Below the pieces are notes generated by a model that was not told where the DNA came from, did no database searches, and saw nothing but the letters and a program-made list of their open reading frames with translations. 64,000 nucleotides of DNA from Bacillus sp. AFS029637. Lineage in GTDB: Bacteria > Bacillota > Bacilli > Bacillales > Bacillaceae_G. Position numbers and translations under genes: made by a program. Each line of letters begins with the position of its first letter. Positions within the stretch are counted from its first letter, which is position 1. Location: positions 54,970 through 118,969 of the forward strand of contig NZ_NUPZ01000054.1 in the NCBI RefSeq assembly GCF_002584985.1, given 5' to 3'. Shown here piece by piece: positions 35,701-44,495 of the stretch.

Positions 35701-37549
35701 TTCTATATTTTTTTACATAATGCGCAAATGTAAGTAATGGATATATATAGGTATAACTATAATAACGAATATAAAATCCACCCGGCAAACCTGTACCAGT
35801 AGGATATTTTTCATTCCTATTAGGATTCGCAAGTAAATATGAAATTCCTTTTCGAATAGCTGGTGTTTCTTTATCATAGTAGGAAATAAGAGCATCTAAC
35901 GCCCATGCTGTTTGCGATGGTGTACTAAATGGTAAAGTAACAAACCTTTTCTCCAAGCTACTTTGACAAGATTCTCCCCAGCCACCATCTTCATGCTGTA
36001 TATGTTCAAGCCATAAAGCGGCTCGTTTCAAGGAAGGGTGTGTAGAAGGAATTCCTAGTGACCGTAAACCAGTCATCACCGCCCAAGTGCCATATATATA
36101 ACAAATACCCCATTTTCCATACCAAGATCCATTTCCCTCCTGTTCATTCATTAACCAATTTACCGCACTTTGTTTTTGTTTCTCAGGCAATTCATTTTGT
36201 GCATACGTCCCGAAAAACTCTAACACTCTCCCTGTAATATCTGGTGTAGAAGGATCTGTTATCATATCGCTTGCGTTTTCGATTGGTAAATTTGCTAATA
36301 ATCGGCTCGTTACCCCTTTTTCAAAAGCGCCCCAGCCACCATCATTATTTTGCAATCCTTTAATCCAATTAACTCCTTTTCCCCAAGCATTATCTACATT
36401 TTCGTTCCCCCTACTTCGTGCCAACGCTCTTAACGCAGCCGTTGTATCATCAATATCCGGAACTGTCGTATTCACATCCGAAAAACCCCAACCACCTGGA
36501 GTAAGAGCCGGTGCATGTACGCCCCAATCAGCTTTTTTTGTATGCTGTTTTTTTAATACGTACACTGTTGCATTTTGAATCATTTTACTTTCCTTTGAAA
36601 CATGAGCCTCCTGTAATGCATAGCTAAGTAATGCTGTATCCCAGACAGTTGACGGCGAGTTTTGCAAATGATGCCCTCTTTCCATCTTCCATGTATAAGA
36701 TGTTATCCCCGTTATTGCCTTTTGAATAATTGGCGATTGAATCGAATGTCCTAATGCAAGTAAAGCATAAATCATATAAAATGAAGCACTTGCGTAACTA
36801 TATAACGTTCCATTTTCATCGATACGCTCTTTCATAAAACGTTCTACTTCCTCATATCCTTTATGATGTAAAGAAAGCGGATACGATATAATCTTTTTCA
36901 CATCACTTACTACCGTTTGAAAGACCGGAGATCGATCCTCTCGAAACCACTCTCCACCCCCGCCTTCAATATGACTTAAATTTGGCAATAAATTTTCTCC
37001 AACACGAAACCTTTTATTTAAACAAACTATCATCGGAATTAAATGGATACGAGCTGCGCTACTTAATTCAAATATACTAAGGGGGGAATCATTTTGCAGA
37101 AACATAATCGGTGTTGGCAAATGAAAGATCGGAGGGTATTTATATGCTCCATGAATCGCTAATAAAAACTTCGTCATAAAGTGAGCACGTGCTACCCCGC
37201 CACGCTCCTTTATAAACATTTCCGCTCGCTTCATATTCGCATCTTCTTTTGTATATTTTTTCGAAGCAAGTAACGCAGCATAAGCTTGAATAGTAGCTGA
37301 TAAATTGCCACCCATTTCATCGTCGTGCAACTTCCATGTCCCTTCATTTGTTTGAAGTGATGCTAATCTTTTCACAAACGGTTCTACCTCTTTATCTCTA
37401 CCTAGTAATTTTAATAAAAAAATCATATGACAATCTGTTAATGGCGCTCCTTCAAAACAAAACCGCCACGTACCATCTTGCCTTTGCATCGTTTGAAGTG
37501 CAGTTGCTCTTCTCACTATTTCTTCATGCACTTTTTCATATAATAACAA
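35696..37549 (-). CDS. sqhC: Terpenoid cyclase, tetraprenyl-beta-curcumene/squalene-hopene type
   Basis: This protein of about 617 residues has the prenyltransferase-like alpha-alpha barrel repeats with QW motifs (QNNDGGWGAFEKG, QEGNGSWYGKWG, QHEDGGWGES). The catalytic acid motif DxDD is present as VPDIDDTTAALRA. It closely resembles Bacillus subtilis SqhC, which cyclises tetraprenyl-beta-curcumene to sesquarterpenes in spores and can also act on squalene. The natural start is probably the TTG at 37549 (GGGTGAG ahead), giving MLLYEKVHEE; longer starts lack a ribosome site. It lies upstream of no other isoprenoid gene. Confidence 0.88.
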   Translation of the reverse strand: MLLYEKVHEEIVRRATALQTMQRQDGTWRFCFEGAPLTDCHMIFLLKLLGRDKEVEPFVKRLASLQTNEGTWKLHDDEMGGNLSATIQAYAALLASKKYTKEDANMKRAEMFIKERGGVARAHFMTKFLLAIHGAYKYPPIFHLPTPIMFLQNDSPLSIFELSSAARIHLIPMIVCLNKRFRVGENLLPNLSHIEGGGGEWFREDRSPVFQTVVSDVKKIISYPLSLHHKGYEEVERFMKERIDENGTLYSYASASFYMIYALLALGHSIQSPIIQKAITGITSYTWKMERGHHLQNSPSTVWDTALLSYALQEAHVSKESKMIQNATVYVLKKQHTKKADWGVHAPALTPGGWGFSDVNTTVPDIDDTTAALRALARSRGNENVDNAWGKGVNWIKGLQNNDGGWGAFEKGVTSRLLANLPIENASDMITDPSTPDITGRVLEFFGTYAQNELPEKQKQSAVNWLMNEQEGNGSWYGKWGICYIYGTWAVMTGLRSLGIPSTHPSLKRAALWLEHIQHEDGGWGESCQSSLEKRFVTLPFSTPSQTAWALDALISYYDKETPAIRKGISYLLANPNRNEKYPTGTGLPGGFYIRYYSYTYIYPLLTFAHYVKKYRK

Positions 37550-37623
37550 GTTACTCACCCGCCTTTTCGAAATCCGTATAACGATATTCAATAAGACAGG
37601 TGAATATGTATAAAAACAAAGAA

Positions 37624-37650
37624 AAGCAGAACATATAGTATGTTCTGCTT
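37624..37650 (-). terminator. Terminator after the YuiD gene
   Basis: A perfect 12-bp stem (AAGCAGAACATA and complement) with a 3-nt loop overlaps the YuiD stop. Confidence 0.8.
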
Positions 37651-38074
37651 ATAAGCAATATCCTACTCCGACAATAACCCCTAATAAAGCACCGACTACT
37701 ACTTCATACGGTGTATGTCCGACAAGTTCATTTAACTTCTTATATTCTGTTTGTCTACCGTGAAAAAATTCATTCAATATTTTCGCTTGTTTACTTACCG
37801 CAAGCCTTACTCCTGAAGCGTCATACATAACAATAATGGCAAAAATGGCAGCAATCGCAAACATGGAACTTTCCACACCTTCCACAACTCCAACACCTGT
37901 CGCAAGTGCTGTAACAGTTGAAGCATGAGAACTTGGCATGCCGCCTGAAGCAAAAAACTTCGCAAAATCAAACTCACCCGTTTTAAATAATTTAAAGACA
38001 ACTTTCGTTAACTGTGCTAAAAACCACGAAATTACAGCAGCCATAATCGGATCATTATGTAAAATTGTTTCCAC
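37649..38074 (-). CDS. yuiD: YuiD-like divergent PAP2 family membrane protein (DUF212)
   Basis: This 141-residue protein has four hydrophobic segments. SGGMPSSHASTVTALATGVG contains the PSSH motif of PAP2-type phosphatases, and MYDASGVRLAVSKQAKILNE and LNELVGHTPYEVVVGALLG complete the DUF212 signature (the last with the HTPxEV motif). Members resemble lipid phosphatases but lack experimental assignment. It is a single gene with its own terminator. Confidence 0.85.
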   Translation of the reverse strand: METILHNDPIMAAVISWFLAQLTKVVFKLFKTGEFDFAKFFASGGMPSSHASTVTALATGVGVVEGVESSMFAIAAIFAIIVMYDASGVRLAVSKQAKILNEFFHGRQTEYKKLNELVGHTPYEVVVGALLGVIVGVGYCL

Positions 38075-38130
38075 GTTCTCAGCTCCCTACTAGCTATAAT
38101 GAAAATTCTATATAATATAAGTATAAAGAA

Positions 38131-38155
38131 AAATGCGTAGAAAATACTACGCATT
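38131..38155 (-). terminator. Terminator after the RarD gene
   Basis: A 9-bp stem AATGCGTAG/CTACGCATT sits against the RarD stop, with a T-rich tail on the minus strand. Confidence 0.75.
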
Positions 38156-39095
38156 ATGACACTTTTGCTGATTTATTTTTAATAAATTTCGGTTGTTTCT
38201 GCACTAAAAACTTTGTTTTTGCTACCGAGAATACAAATAAAGCAACCCATATACAGAAAAACGCCATCATATGAGTAGATGTGAAATGTTCACCAAATAC
38301 AAATACACCTAAAATTAAACTAATTGTTGGTGCAATATATTGTAAGAAACCTACCATATAAAGTGGAATAAGCTGCGCTCCTTTTGCGAAATAAAAAAGT
38401 GGCAATGCTGTAACAATGCCTGCTCCAATTAAAAGTAACGTCGATACCATAGAAATAGAACCAAATGAACCGAAACCATGTGCTCCTGTCATAACGAGAT
38501 AAAGAATCGCAAATGGCGTCACTAACATCGTTTCCATCGTAAGTCCAATTGTCGCATCATAATTTAACAATTTTTTCGTTAATCCGTATAGTCCAAATGA
38601 AAAAGCAAGTGATAAAGAAACCCACGGAATAGATCCGAAACGTACTGTTAAAATGATAACCCCTACCCCAGCTAAACCAACTGCAACATATTGCCAAAAG
38701 TTTAACTTTTCCTTTAAAACGACTGTACCAAGTAAAATACTAATAAGTGGATTAATATAATAACCAAGACTTGCTTCAATGACATGATTATGATTTACGG
38801 CCCATATGTAAACAAACCAGTTTCCGCTAATCAAAACTGAAGCTATTGTTAATGACATTAATAATTTAGGTCGTTTAAAAAGATTCACAAACTCTCCGAT
38901 AAACTGGCGAAATCTCCTCGTAACACCTAATACGAGTAACATAAAAACGAACGCCCAAACGATGCGGTGCGCTAATATTTCATCTGCTGGGACTTCCTCA
39001 ACCCATTTCCAATAAATCGGTAGAATTCCCCACATCGTATAAGCACCAGCCGCATATATGATCCCTTTTTTTTGCTCTGCTGATTGACTCCCCAT
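38154..39095 (-). CDS. rarD: EamA/RarD family transporter
   Basis: This protein of about 313 residues has ten predicted helices and the RarD features GIIYAAGAYTMWGILPIYWK, EILAHRIVWAFVFML, NHVIEASLGYYINPLISILL and LQYIAPTISLILGVFVFGE. The family belongs to the drug/metabolite transporter superfamily. In E. coli RarD is associated with chloramphenicol sensitivity, but the natural substrate is unknown. ATG 39095 has AGGAG 10 nt ahead; longer starts would overlap the DUF1294 gene. Confidence 0.85.
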   Translation of the reverse strand: MGSQSAEQKKGIIYAAGAYTMWGILPIYWKWVEEVPADEILAHRIVWAFVFMLLVLGVTRRFRQFIGEFVNLFKRPKLLMSLTIASVLISGNWFVYIWAVNHNHVIEASLGYYINPLISILLGTVVLKEKLNFWQYVAVGLAGVGVIILTVRFGSIPWVSLSLAFSFGLYGLTKKLLNYDATIGLTMETMLVTPFAILYLVMTGAHGFGSFGSISMVSTLLLIGAGIVTALPLFYFAKGAQLIPLYMVGFLQYIAPTISLILGVFVFGEHFTSTHMMAFFCIWVALFVFSVAKTKFLVQKQPKFIKNKSAKVS

Positions 39096-39186
39096 CTTCC
39101 ATTTTCTCCTCTTCTCATTTTTCTCCATTATACGGTCCCACATGCTTACTTTACCAATAATCAATCCGCAATTCTTTCGACACTTC

Positions 39187-39435
39187 TCATACAGCAAAAA
39201 ATAAACATACTGTTATAACGACAAGTAATGGTATACCGAAAACAAATTTCTTTTTATGTGTTTTATGATGAAACATATACATACCGATCCAAGCACCAAC
39301 TGCTCCCCCAGCTGCCGCTGATAAAAATAGCGTACTTTCTGGTGTTCTCCACTGTTTCTTCTTCGCTTTTCGTTTATCAAGCCCCATAAGGCTAAAAGCT
39401 ATAACATTAATAATAATAAAATAAATCCATTTCAT
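39187..39435 (-). CDS. DUF1294 family small membrane protein
   Basis: This 82-residue protein has two or three membrane segments and the DUF1294 pattern MGLDKRKAKKKQWRTPEST, followed by SAAAGGAVGAWIGMYMFHHK and THKKKFVFGIP. The function is unknown. It lies upstream of rarD and likely shares its transcript. Confidence 0.85.
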   Translation of the reverse strand: MKWIYFIIINVIAFSLMGLDKRKAKKKQWRTPESTLFLSAAAGGAVGAWIGMYMFHHKTHKKKFVFGIPLLVVITVCLFFAV

Positions 39436-39535
39436 CGCTTTCTCTCCCTATGAAAAATTCGCTTAATGGTAACATGAAAAAACGATGGAAACAACTGAAG
39501 AACACTTTTTAGCACACTAGTTTAGTTGGTCGATA

Positions 39536-39634
39536 TTAATTCATTACTTTCATATTTACATAACCAATAGAAAGTGCGATTACAGCTATTAAAAAGAAAG
39601 ATATTATGAGTATATATTTATATTTCTTTTTCAT
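39536..39634 (-). CDS. 32-residue single-pass membrane peptide
   Basis: The frame MKKKYKYILIISFFLIAVIA continues LSIGYVNMKVMN. It has a basic start and one hydrophobic segment, so it would be a small inner-membrane peptide. GTAGGTG lies 6 nt ahead of the ATG, and the start overlaps the end of the upstream 138-codon frame by 17 nt, which suggests coupling. I do not recognise it. Confidence 0.45.
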   Translation of the reverse strand: MKKKYKYILIISFFLIAVIALSIGYVNMKVMN

Positions 39635-40025
39635 TTCCTTCACCTACTGTAGTCATATCACCAAAAAAACTTCTCTCAATCTCTTTCTCATCAAAATGAA
39701 GTACTACAAGTAAACCTACGTATAAAGAAACCAAATTTAAAAACCATTCCCCTTTATCATCCTTCTTAGCTAAACATTTAAATATCTCTTGAAATTGCAT
39801 ACGTTCATCTGCAACAACAACCGGTCGCACCCCAAAATATTTCAATACGAAATGTAAATCAAGTTGCACGGATAATGATAAAATATATTTTAATAGCTCC
39901 GTATACGCTGCACTATCTTTTTGGCTATACAACTTCACAAGCTTTTGATGTAACTGAGGAATCGATAATGTTACGTCATTCATTTTTGTTGCTTCTATCG
40001 TTTCAATCATCTTTTTCATATCCAT
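39618..40025 (-). CDS. Hypothetical 135-residue protein downstream of salA
   Basis: This protein of about 135 residues is helical and mildly acidic (MDMKKMIETIEATKMNDVTL opening; LKYFGVRPVVVADERMQFQE middle; hydrophobic LNLVSLYVGLLVVLHF near the end). I do not recognise the family. ATG 40025 is favoured because AGGAGGGG lies at good spacing; a GTG three codons earlier abuts that site. It follows the 74-residue gene by 42 nt on the same strand as salA, so the two small genes probably form one transcript with it. Confidence 0.6.
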   Translation of the reverse strand: MDMKKMIETIEATKMNDVTLSIPQLHQKLVKLYSQKDSAAYTELLKYILSLSVQLDLHFVLKYFGVRPVVVADERMQFQEIFKCLAKKDDKGEWFLNLVSLYVGLLVVLHFDEKEIERSFFGDMTTVGEGNEKEI

Positions 40026-40067
40026 CACATTCACCCCTCCTGAAAAAATTCTAAAGCTAAAGGGTAT

Positions 40068-40292
40068 TTACCTCATCATGTGCAATAATTGTGCTTTTCT
40101 CGTCTCTCGTTCTTCTTCACTAACTAAGTCATACTTTTTTAAAAGATGAAATATATCATTTAATATTCCCTGTGAATGATTACCTTGCAAAAAAACCTTC
40201 AATCCTGCAAAAATCTCTTTAGATAAAAAACTCTTCTGACTTTCAAGCTTATTCATTACATCTTCCATAGAATGATCGATATTACACGCCAT
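40068..40292 (-). CDS. Hypothetical 74-residue helical protein downstream of salA
   Basis: This protein is predicted fully helical and cytoplasmic, with MACNIDHSMEDVMNKLESQK at the start and LLKKYDLVSEEERETRKAQL near the end. It begins 15 nt after the salA stop with an AGGGGGA site, so it is very likely co-transcribed. I do not recognise the family. A role linked to the SalA ATPase is possible on context only. Confidence 0.6.
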   Translation of the reverse strand: MACNIDHSMEDVMNKLESQKSFLSKEIFAGLKVFLQGNHSQGILNDIFHLLKKYDLVSEEERETRKAQLLHMMR

Positions 40293-40307
40293 ACTAAACT
40301 TCCCCCT

Positions 40308-41357
40308 CTATCCTCTATAAATAATATCTTCCGCTAACGATGTAAATACTTCTCCAACAAGAGAATCTTCATCATATACAGATGAACCGTTATTTTCTTC
40401 ACGTTTTGCAAAAGGTATTTTGGCAATTACTTCTGTTTGCAGTTGTTCTGCGAGCATTTCACCGCCACCTTTTCCGAAGAGGTAATTTTTCGATCCATCT
40501 TGCTCTTCAAAATAAGCCATATTTTCCACAATACCTAAAATCTCATGATTCGTATGTTTTGCCATTACACCGACTCTTGAAGCAACGAATGAAGCTACAT
40601 TATGCGGCGTTGTAACAATTATTTCTTTCGCTTGCGGGATCATTGCTGCAACATCAATGGCAACATCTCCTGTACCAGGTGGTAAATCAAGCAGTAAATA
40701 ATCTAATTCTCCCCAGTGCGTATTCGCAAGGAAATTTTGAATCCATTTATTTAACATCGGTCCACGCCACATAACTGGGTTATTTCCTTCTGTAAAAAAT
40801 CCCATCGACATGATTTTAACACCGTGACTAACGACTGGAATTGCTGTTTGATCGATCATCGTTGGTTTTTGATTCGTTTCCATCATAGCTGGAATACTAA
40901 AACCATATATATCTGCATCTAATATCCCCACCTTTTTTCCCATGCGAGCTAGTGCAGTTGCAAGATTAATTGTCACCGTTGATTTTCCGACTCCACCTTT
41001 TCCGCTCGTTACAGTAATAAACCGTACTCCTGAATCAAGGCGAAGCATGCTCGGCATACCAGTTTCTGTTCTATTATTTTTCTTTAACTTCTCTGTTAAA
41101 GCTGCACGTTCTTCTTTTGTCATAGAACCGAATGTTACATCCACTTTAGAGGCACCAATTGCGTGAAGTGATTCTTCAATATCTTGTTGAATTTTTGCTT
41201 TTAACGGACAACCTTGGATTGTTAGCACTACTTCAAGTTTAACCTCTGTACCATTCATTTGTATATTTCTAACCATGTTTAATTCTACAATACTTTTGTG
41301 TAACTCTGGATCCTCCACATGTTTTAAAGCATTCATAATTTGTTCATGAGTAAGCAT
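40308..41357 (-). CDS. salA: Mrp/NBP35-type P-loop ATPase
   Basis: This protein of about 349 residues starts with a MIP18-like domain (HEQIMNALKHVEDPELHKSI) followed by the Mrp/ApbC ATPase, with deviant Walker A VTSGKGGVGKSTVTINLATA and DLPPGTGDVAIDV as Walker B. This is the architecture of Bacillus SalA and of iron-sulfur carrier proteins ApbC/Mrp. The usual CxxC of Fe-S carriers near the C-terminus is not apparent, so Fe-S binding is uncertain. In B. subtilis SalA acts as a regulator of scoC. ATG 41357 has GAAGGGA ahead. Here it follows the molybdopterin synthase genes. Confidence 0.85.
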   Translation of the reverse strand: MLTHEQIMNALKHVEDPELHKSIVELNMVRNIQMNGTEVKLEVVLTIQGCPLKAKIQQDIEESLHAIGASKVDVTFGSMTKEERAALTEKLKKNNRTETGMPSMLRLDSGVRFITVTSGKGGVGKSTVTINLATALARMGKKVGILDADIYGFSIPAMMETNQKPTMIDQTAIPVVSHGVKIMSMGFFTEGNNPVMWRGPMLNKWIQNFLANTHWGELDYLLLDLPPGTGDVAIDVAAMIPQAKEIIVTTPHNVASFVASRVGVMAKHTNHEILGIVENMAYFEEQDGSKNYLFGKGGGEMLAEQLQTEVIAKIPFAKREENNGSSVYDEDSLVGEVFTSLAEDIIYRG

Positions 41358-41443
41358 AACACTCATCCCTTCTCATATTCTTAATTTTTTATAACATCAT
41401 GTCCTAATAAAATAATTTATCATATACTACCTTCTTAAACGTA

Positions 41444-41680
41444 TTAACCTCCACTAACAGGCGGAATGAATGCAACTACATCTCCAGCTTGAATCGTCTC
41501 TCCATTTGTTACAAACTCCTCATTAATTGCTACCATTACAGCTTCCAAAGATTGTAATTGATAACTTTCTTTCATCCATTCTTTTAATTGCCCAACAGTC
41601 ATTTCTTGTTTTTCTAACATTACTAGTCGATCTAATCCGACTTCCTCACGCAAATTTGCAAACAGTAAAATTGTAATCAT
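41444..41680 (-). CDS. moaD: Molybdopterin synthase small subunit MoaD
   Basis: This 78-residue protein is a ubiquitin-like sulfur carrier ending in the obligatory Gly-Gly (AFIPPVSGG). ITILLFANLREEVGLDRLVM is the family start. The C-terminal thiocarboxylate, formed with MoeB, is passed with MoaE to precursor Z in molybdopterin synthesis. It lies 3 nt after moaE, so the two subunits are coupled. Confidence 0.92.
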   Translation of the reverse strand: MITILLFANLREEVGLDRLVMLEKQEMTVGQLKEWMKESYQLQSLEAVMVAINEEFVTNGETIQAGDVVAFIPPVSGG

Positions 41681-41683
41681 TTC

Positions 41684-42148
41684 TCATTCTTCTTTCTTTG
41701 GTTTTCCTTCTGGATAAGGCGTATTTTCAAGTTGATCTCCAATCCACATCGTTCCATCTTCCCAAAATTCTTTTTTCCAAATTGGAACGATTCTTTTTAT
41801 ACGTTCAATTGCGTACTCATTCGCTTCATAAGCTACTTTCCGATGTGGTGATGAAACGGCAATGACAACTGCAATATCCATTATTTCGAGTCGTCCTACT
41901 CTGTGTGTAATTGCTACTTTTGCATCTGGCCACTTTTTATTAATTTCTTCACCAATTTGCGTAAGTTGTTTTACTGCCATCGGTTTATATGCTTCATACT
42001 CTAAATGTAACGTTCGTTTTCCTTTTGTTAATTCTCTCACCGTACCAATAAACGTTGTAATCGCACCTGCTTCTCTTCTTGCCACTTTATTCGTTACTTC
42101 TTCAACCACAATTGGTATATCTACAATCTCAAATAGAACTTGTCCCAT
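41684..42148 (-). CDS. moaE: Molybdopterin synthase catalytic subunit MoaE
   Basis: This protein of about 154 residues has the MoaE features GAITTFIGTVRELTKGK, HLEYEAYKPMA, ITHRVGRLEIMDIAVVIAVS and PIWKKEFWEDG with catalytic Lys residues. Together with MoaD it converts precursor Z (cPMP) to molybdopterin. ATG 42148 is inside the last codons of moeA (20-nt overlap) and has GAGAGGTGG ahead, so the genes are coupled. Confidence 0.92.
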   Translation of the reverse strand: MGQVLFEIVDIPIVVEEVTNKVARREAGAITTFIGTVRELTKGKRTLHLEYEAYKPMAVKQLTQIGEEINKKWPDAKVAITHRVGRLEIMDIAVVIAVSSPHRKVAYEANEYAIERIKRIVPIWKKEFWEDGTMWIGDQLENTPYPEGKPKKEE

Positions 42149-43436
42149 TAGAACCACCTCTCACTTTATAAAATGTCCAAGGCCATTCACTACCCTCGTT
42201 ATCCTCCAACAAGAGAACGTCTACGAACATACCTTTTTTATAACCTCTCGTTCCACCTGGAAGTACAATAAATATATTTGTCTCCGCTAGAGAAGAAACC
42301 GAGTTAGATTTATCAAAACCTGACGGATAAGCGGTTAATTGCCCTTCGTTATATGTCAGTTTCGCTCGTACAAATCTTGTAAATGGATTCGGTTTTAGGA
42401 AATCTTCTCCTAACAATGCTTTTTCTCTTTTTAAATGTGCTTTTTCACTAAACATATACGTCCGAATACAAGGTCTTACGAACAATTCAAATCCTACGTA
42501 ACAAGCAGATGGATTTCCTGATAAACCAAATAATAACTTTCCGTTTAATTGTGCTACAGTCGTTACACTCCCTGGTCGCATTGCAACTTTATTGAAAAGA
42601 ACAGATGCACCTAACTTTTCATATATAGCTGGTAAATAATCGTAATCCCCTACTGATACACCACCTGTTGTAATGAGCATATCTACTTGGCTTAACGCTT
42701 CTTTTACAGCTTTGAAACATGTATGAAAATCATCGCTAAACTTCCCAAAATATTTTACTCTTCCGCCCGCTCTTCGAATTTGAGACAATATCATATACGT
42801 ATTACTATTTCGGATTTTCCCTGGCTGTAATGAATCATTTACATCCAGTAATTCACTACCGGTCGCTAACAATCCAAGTACAGGCTTTCTCGCCACTGGC
42901 ACCTTGCTATAGCCGAACGTAGCAAGAAGAGCTGAAATACCTGGATTAATGTATGATCCTTTCTTTGCAAGAACCGTTCCTTTACGAACATCTTCACCTT
43001 GAAAAGAAATATTGTCGCCCGTTTTGAATGATCGCTTCACTTCTATATAATTGTTTCCAGCCTCCTCATATTGACGAGTCAGCTCTAACATAACAACCGC
43101 ATCACACCCATTCGGAATTTGCGCTCCCGTCATAATTCGAACTGCTTGAAACGGACCTACTTCTTCATGAAATAGCGAGCCTGCTCCAATCTCTCCAACT
43201 ACCTCAAATGCAATTGGTTTTTCATAGCTCGCTAAAGTCGTATCTTCTGCTCTAATAGCAAACCCATCATATGGTGAACGATTGAATGAAGGTACATCAT
43301 GGTCAGCTACTATATCCTCTGCTAATATACGTCCGTAAGCTAATTCAATAGGTAGTAGCTCCTTTAAGCCATTACTAGCAAATCCCATTACTTTACGCAC
43401 AGCTTCCTCAACCGTAATTGGCACTCTTCTTTCCAT
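42129..43436 (-). CDS. moeA: Molybdopterin molybdenumtransferase MoeA
   Basis: This protein of about 435 residues has the MoeA layout: DVPSFNRSPYDGFAIRAED in domain III, GEIGAGSLFHEEVGPFQAVR and IMTGAQIPNGCDAVV, then LITTGGVSVGDYDYLP (MPT-binding) and FGLSGNPSACYVGFEL. It inserts molybdate into adenylylated molybdopterin. ATG 43436 has AAAGGG at good spacing; a TTG three codons upstream does not. The gene lies between moeB and moaE. Confidence 0.92.
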   Translation of the reverse strand: MERRVPITVEEAVRKVMGFASNGLKELLPIELAYGRILAEDIVADHDVPSFNRSPYDGFAIRAEDTTLASYEKPIAFEVVGEIGAGSLFHEEVGPFQAVRIMTGAQIPNGCDAVVMLELTRQYEEAGNNYIEVKRSFKTGDNISFQGEDVRKGTVLAKKGSYINPGISALLATFGYSKVPVARKPVLGLLATGSELLDVNDSLQPGKIRNSNTYMILSQIRRAGGRVKYFGKFSDDFHTCFKAVKEALSQVDMLITTGGVSVGDYDYLPAIYEKLGASVLFNKVAMRPGSVTTVAQLNGKLLFGLSGNPSACYVGFELFVRPCIRTYMFSEKAHLKREKALLGEDFLKPNPFTRFVRAKLTYNEGQLTAYPSGFDKSNSVSSLAETNIFIVLPGGTRGYKKGMFVDVLLLEDNEGSEWPWTFYKVRGGSNGTSSI

Positions 43437-43454
43437 TATCGACAACCCTTTCTA

Positions 43455-44471
43455 TTAACCGAATACGCGATAATATAGTTGTTTCGCTTTCGGAATATCA
43501 TTTGTACCATGAATGAAAACACGACCATCTTGAAAAATAACGACGCGGTAATCATCTAGTTGGGCAGATAGTAAATAAGGATTTCGATCTACTTTCCCAA
43601 GTTTTTTTAATACTTTTTCAATATCATCAAAATTATGCTGTCTATTTTCTACTGGTCTAATTTGAACTGTATTTCTTCCGCACAAAACGGCTACCTTCGT
43701 TTGATTTTCATATGATAAATAAGGATAAGTTCGATTCAAACCGCACGATGGACAATCGTCCGTTTTTATTTTTACTAATTTGATACAATGATTTTGATTA
43801 CTCCATATATCAAACATGAAAAACGTTTTTCTAATTGCTGAAAAATCTTCCACTAAAATTTTGAGTGCTTCTGCCACTTGATATGCTGCAACAATTTGAA
43901 CTGTCGGACTAATAATCCCAGCCGTGTCACACGTCACACCTGTAACCGGAACATTCTTCAGTACACAATGTAAACACGGCGTCTTTTGCGGAATAATCGT
44001 ATAACTCATACCGTATGATCCAACGCAAGAACCATAAACCCACGGAATATTATGTTTTTGTGATAAATCATTTATTAGAAATCGAATGTCAAAATTATCT
44101 GTTGCATCAATGATTACATCGACATTTTCTAATAGCCCTGCCATGTTTTCTGCACATGCATCCATTACGAAAGCATGTATTTTCACTTCCGAATTAATCT
44201 GTTCTAAGCGATTTTTAGCCGCTATTGCTTTCGGAATTTTGTCTCTCACATCTTGTTCAGAATATAGTTGTTGTCTTTGTAAATTACTCCATTCTACGTA
44301 ATCACGATCAATAATCGTCAACTTCCCAATACCTGCACGTACGAAACTCTCTGCACTTGCACTTCCTAATGCACCCGCTCCTATAATTAACACATGTTTA
44401 TTTCGAATTTTTTCTTGGCCTTTACTCCCAATCGGTTTGAACAACTGTTGCCGGGAATACCGCTCTTCCAT
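43455..44471 (-). CDS. moeB: MoaD-adenylating enzyme MoeB/ThiF type
   Basis: This 338-residue protein is a ubiquitin E1-like enzyme. The ATP-binding motif LIIGAGALGSASAESFVRAG, the NLQRQQLY Arg finger, DATDNFDIRFLINDLS and the structural zinc cysteines PCLHC and DDCPSCG are all present, as is CDTAGIISPTVQIVAAYQV. It adenylates the C-terminal Gly of MoaD before sulfuration. A C-terminal extension of about 90 residues (after the zinc site) looks like a degenerate rhodanese-less tail. It starts 24 nt after the formate channel gene. Confidence 0.9.
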   Translation of the reverse strand: MEERYSRQQLFKPIGSKGQEKIRNKHVLIIGAGALGSASAESFVRAGIGKLTIIDRDYVEWSNLQRQQLYSEQDVRDKIPKAIAAKNRLEQINSEVKIHAFVMDACAENMAGLLENVDVIIDATDNFDIRFLINDLSQKHNIPWVYGSCVGSYGMSYTIIPQKTPCLHCVLKNVPVTGVTCDTAGIISPTVQIVAAYQVAEALKILVEDFSAIRKTFFMFDIWSNQNHCIKLVKIKTDDCPSCGLNRTYPYLSYENQTKVAVLCGRNTVQIRPVENRQHNFDDIEKVLKKLGKVDRNPYLLSAQLDDYRVVIFQDGRVFIHGTNDIPKAKQLYYRVFG

Positions 44472-44495
44472 TGCATACCCTTCCTTTCAAGAAAT

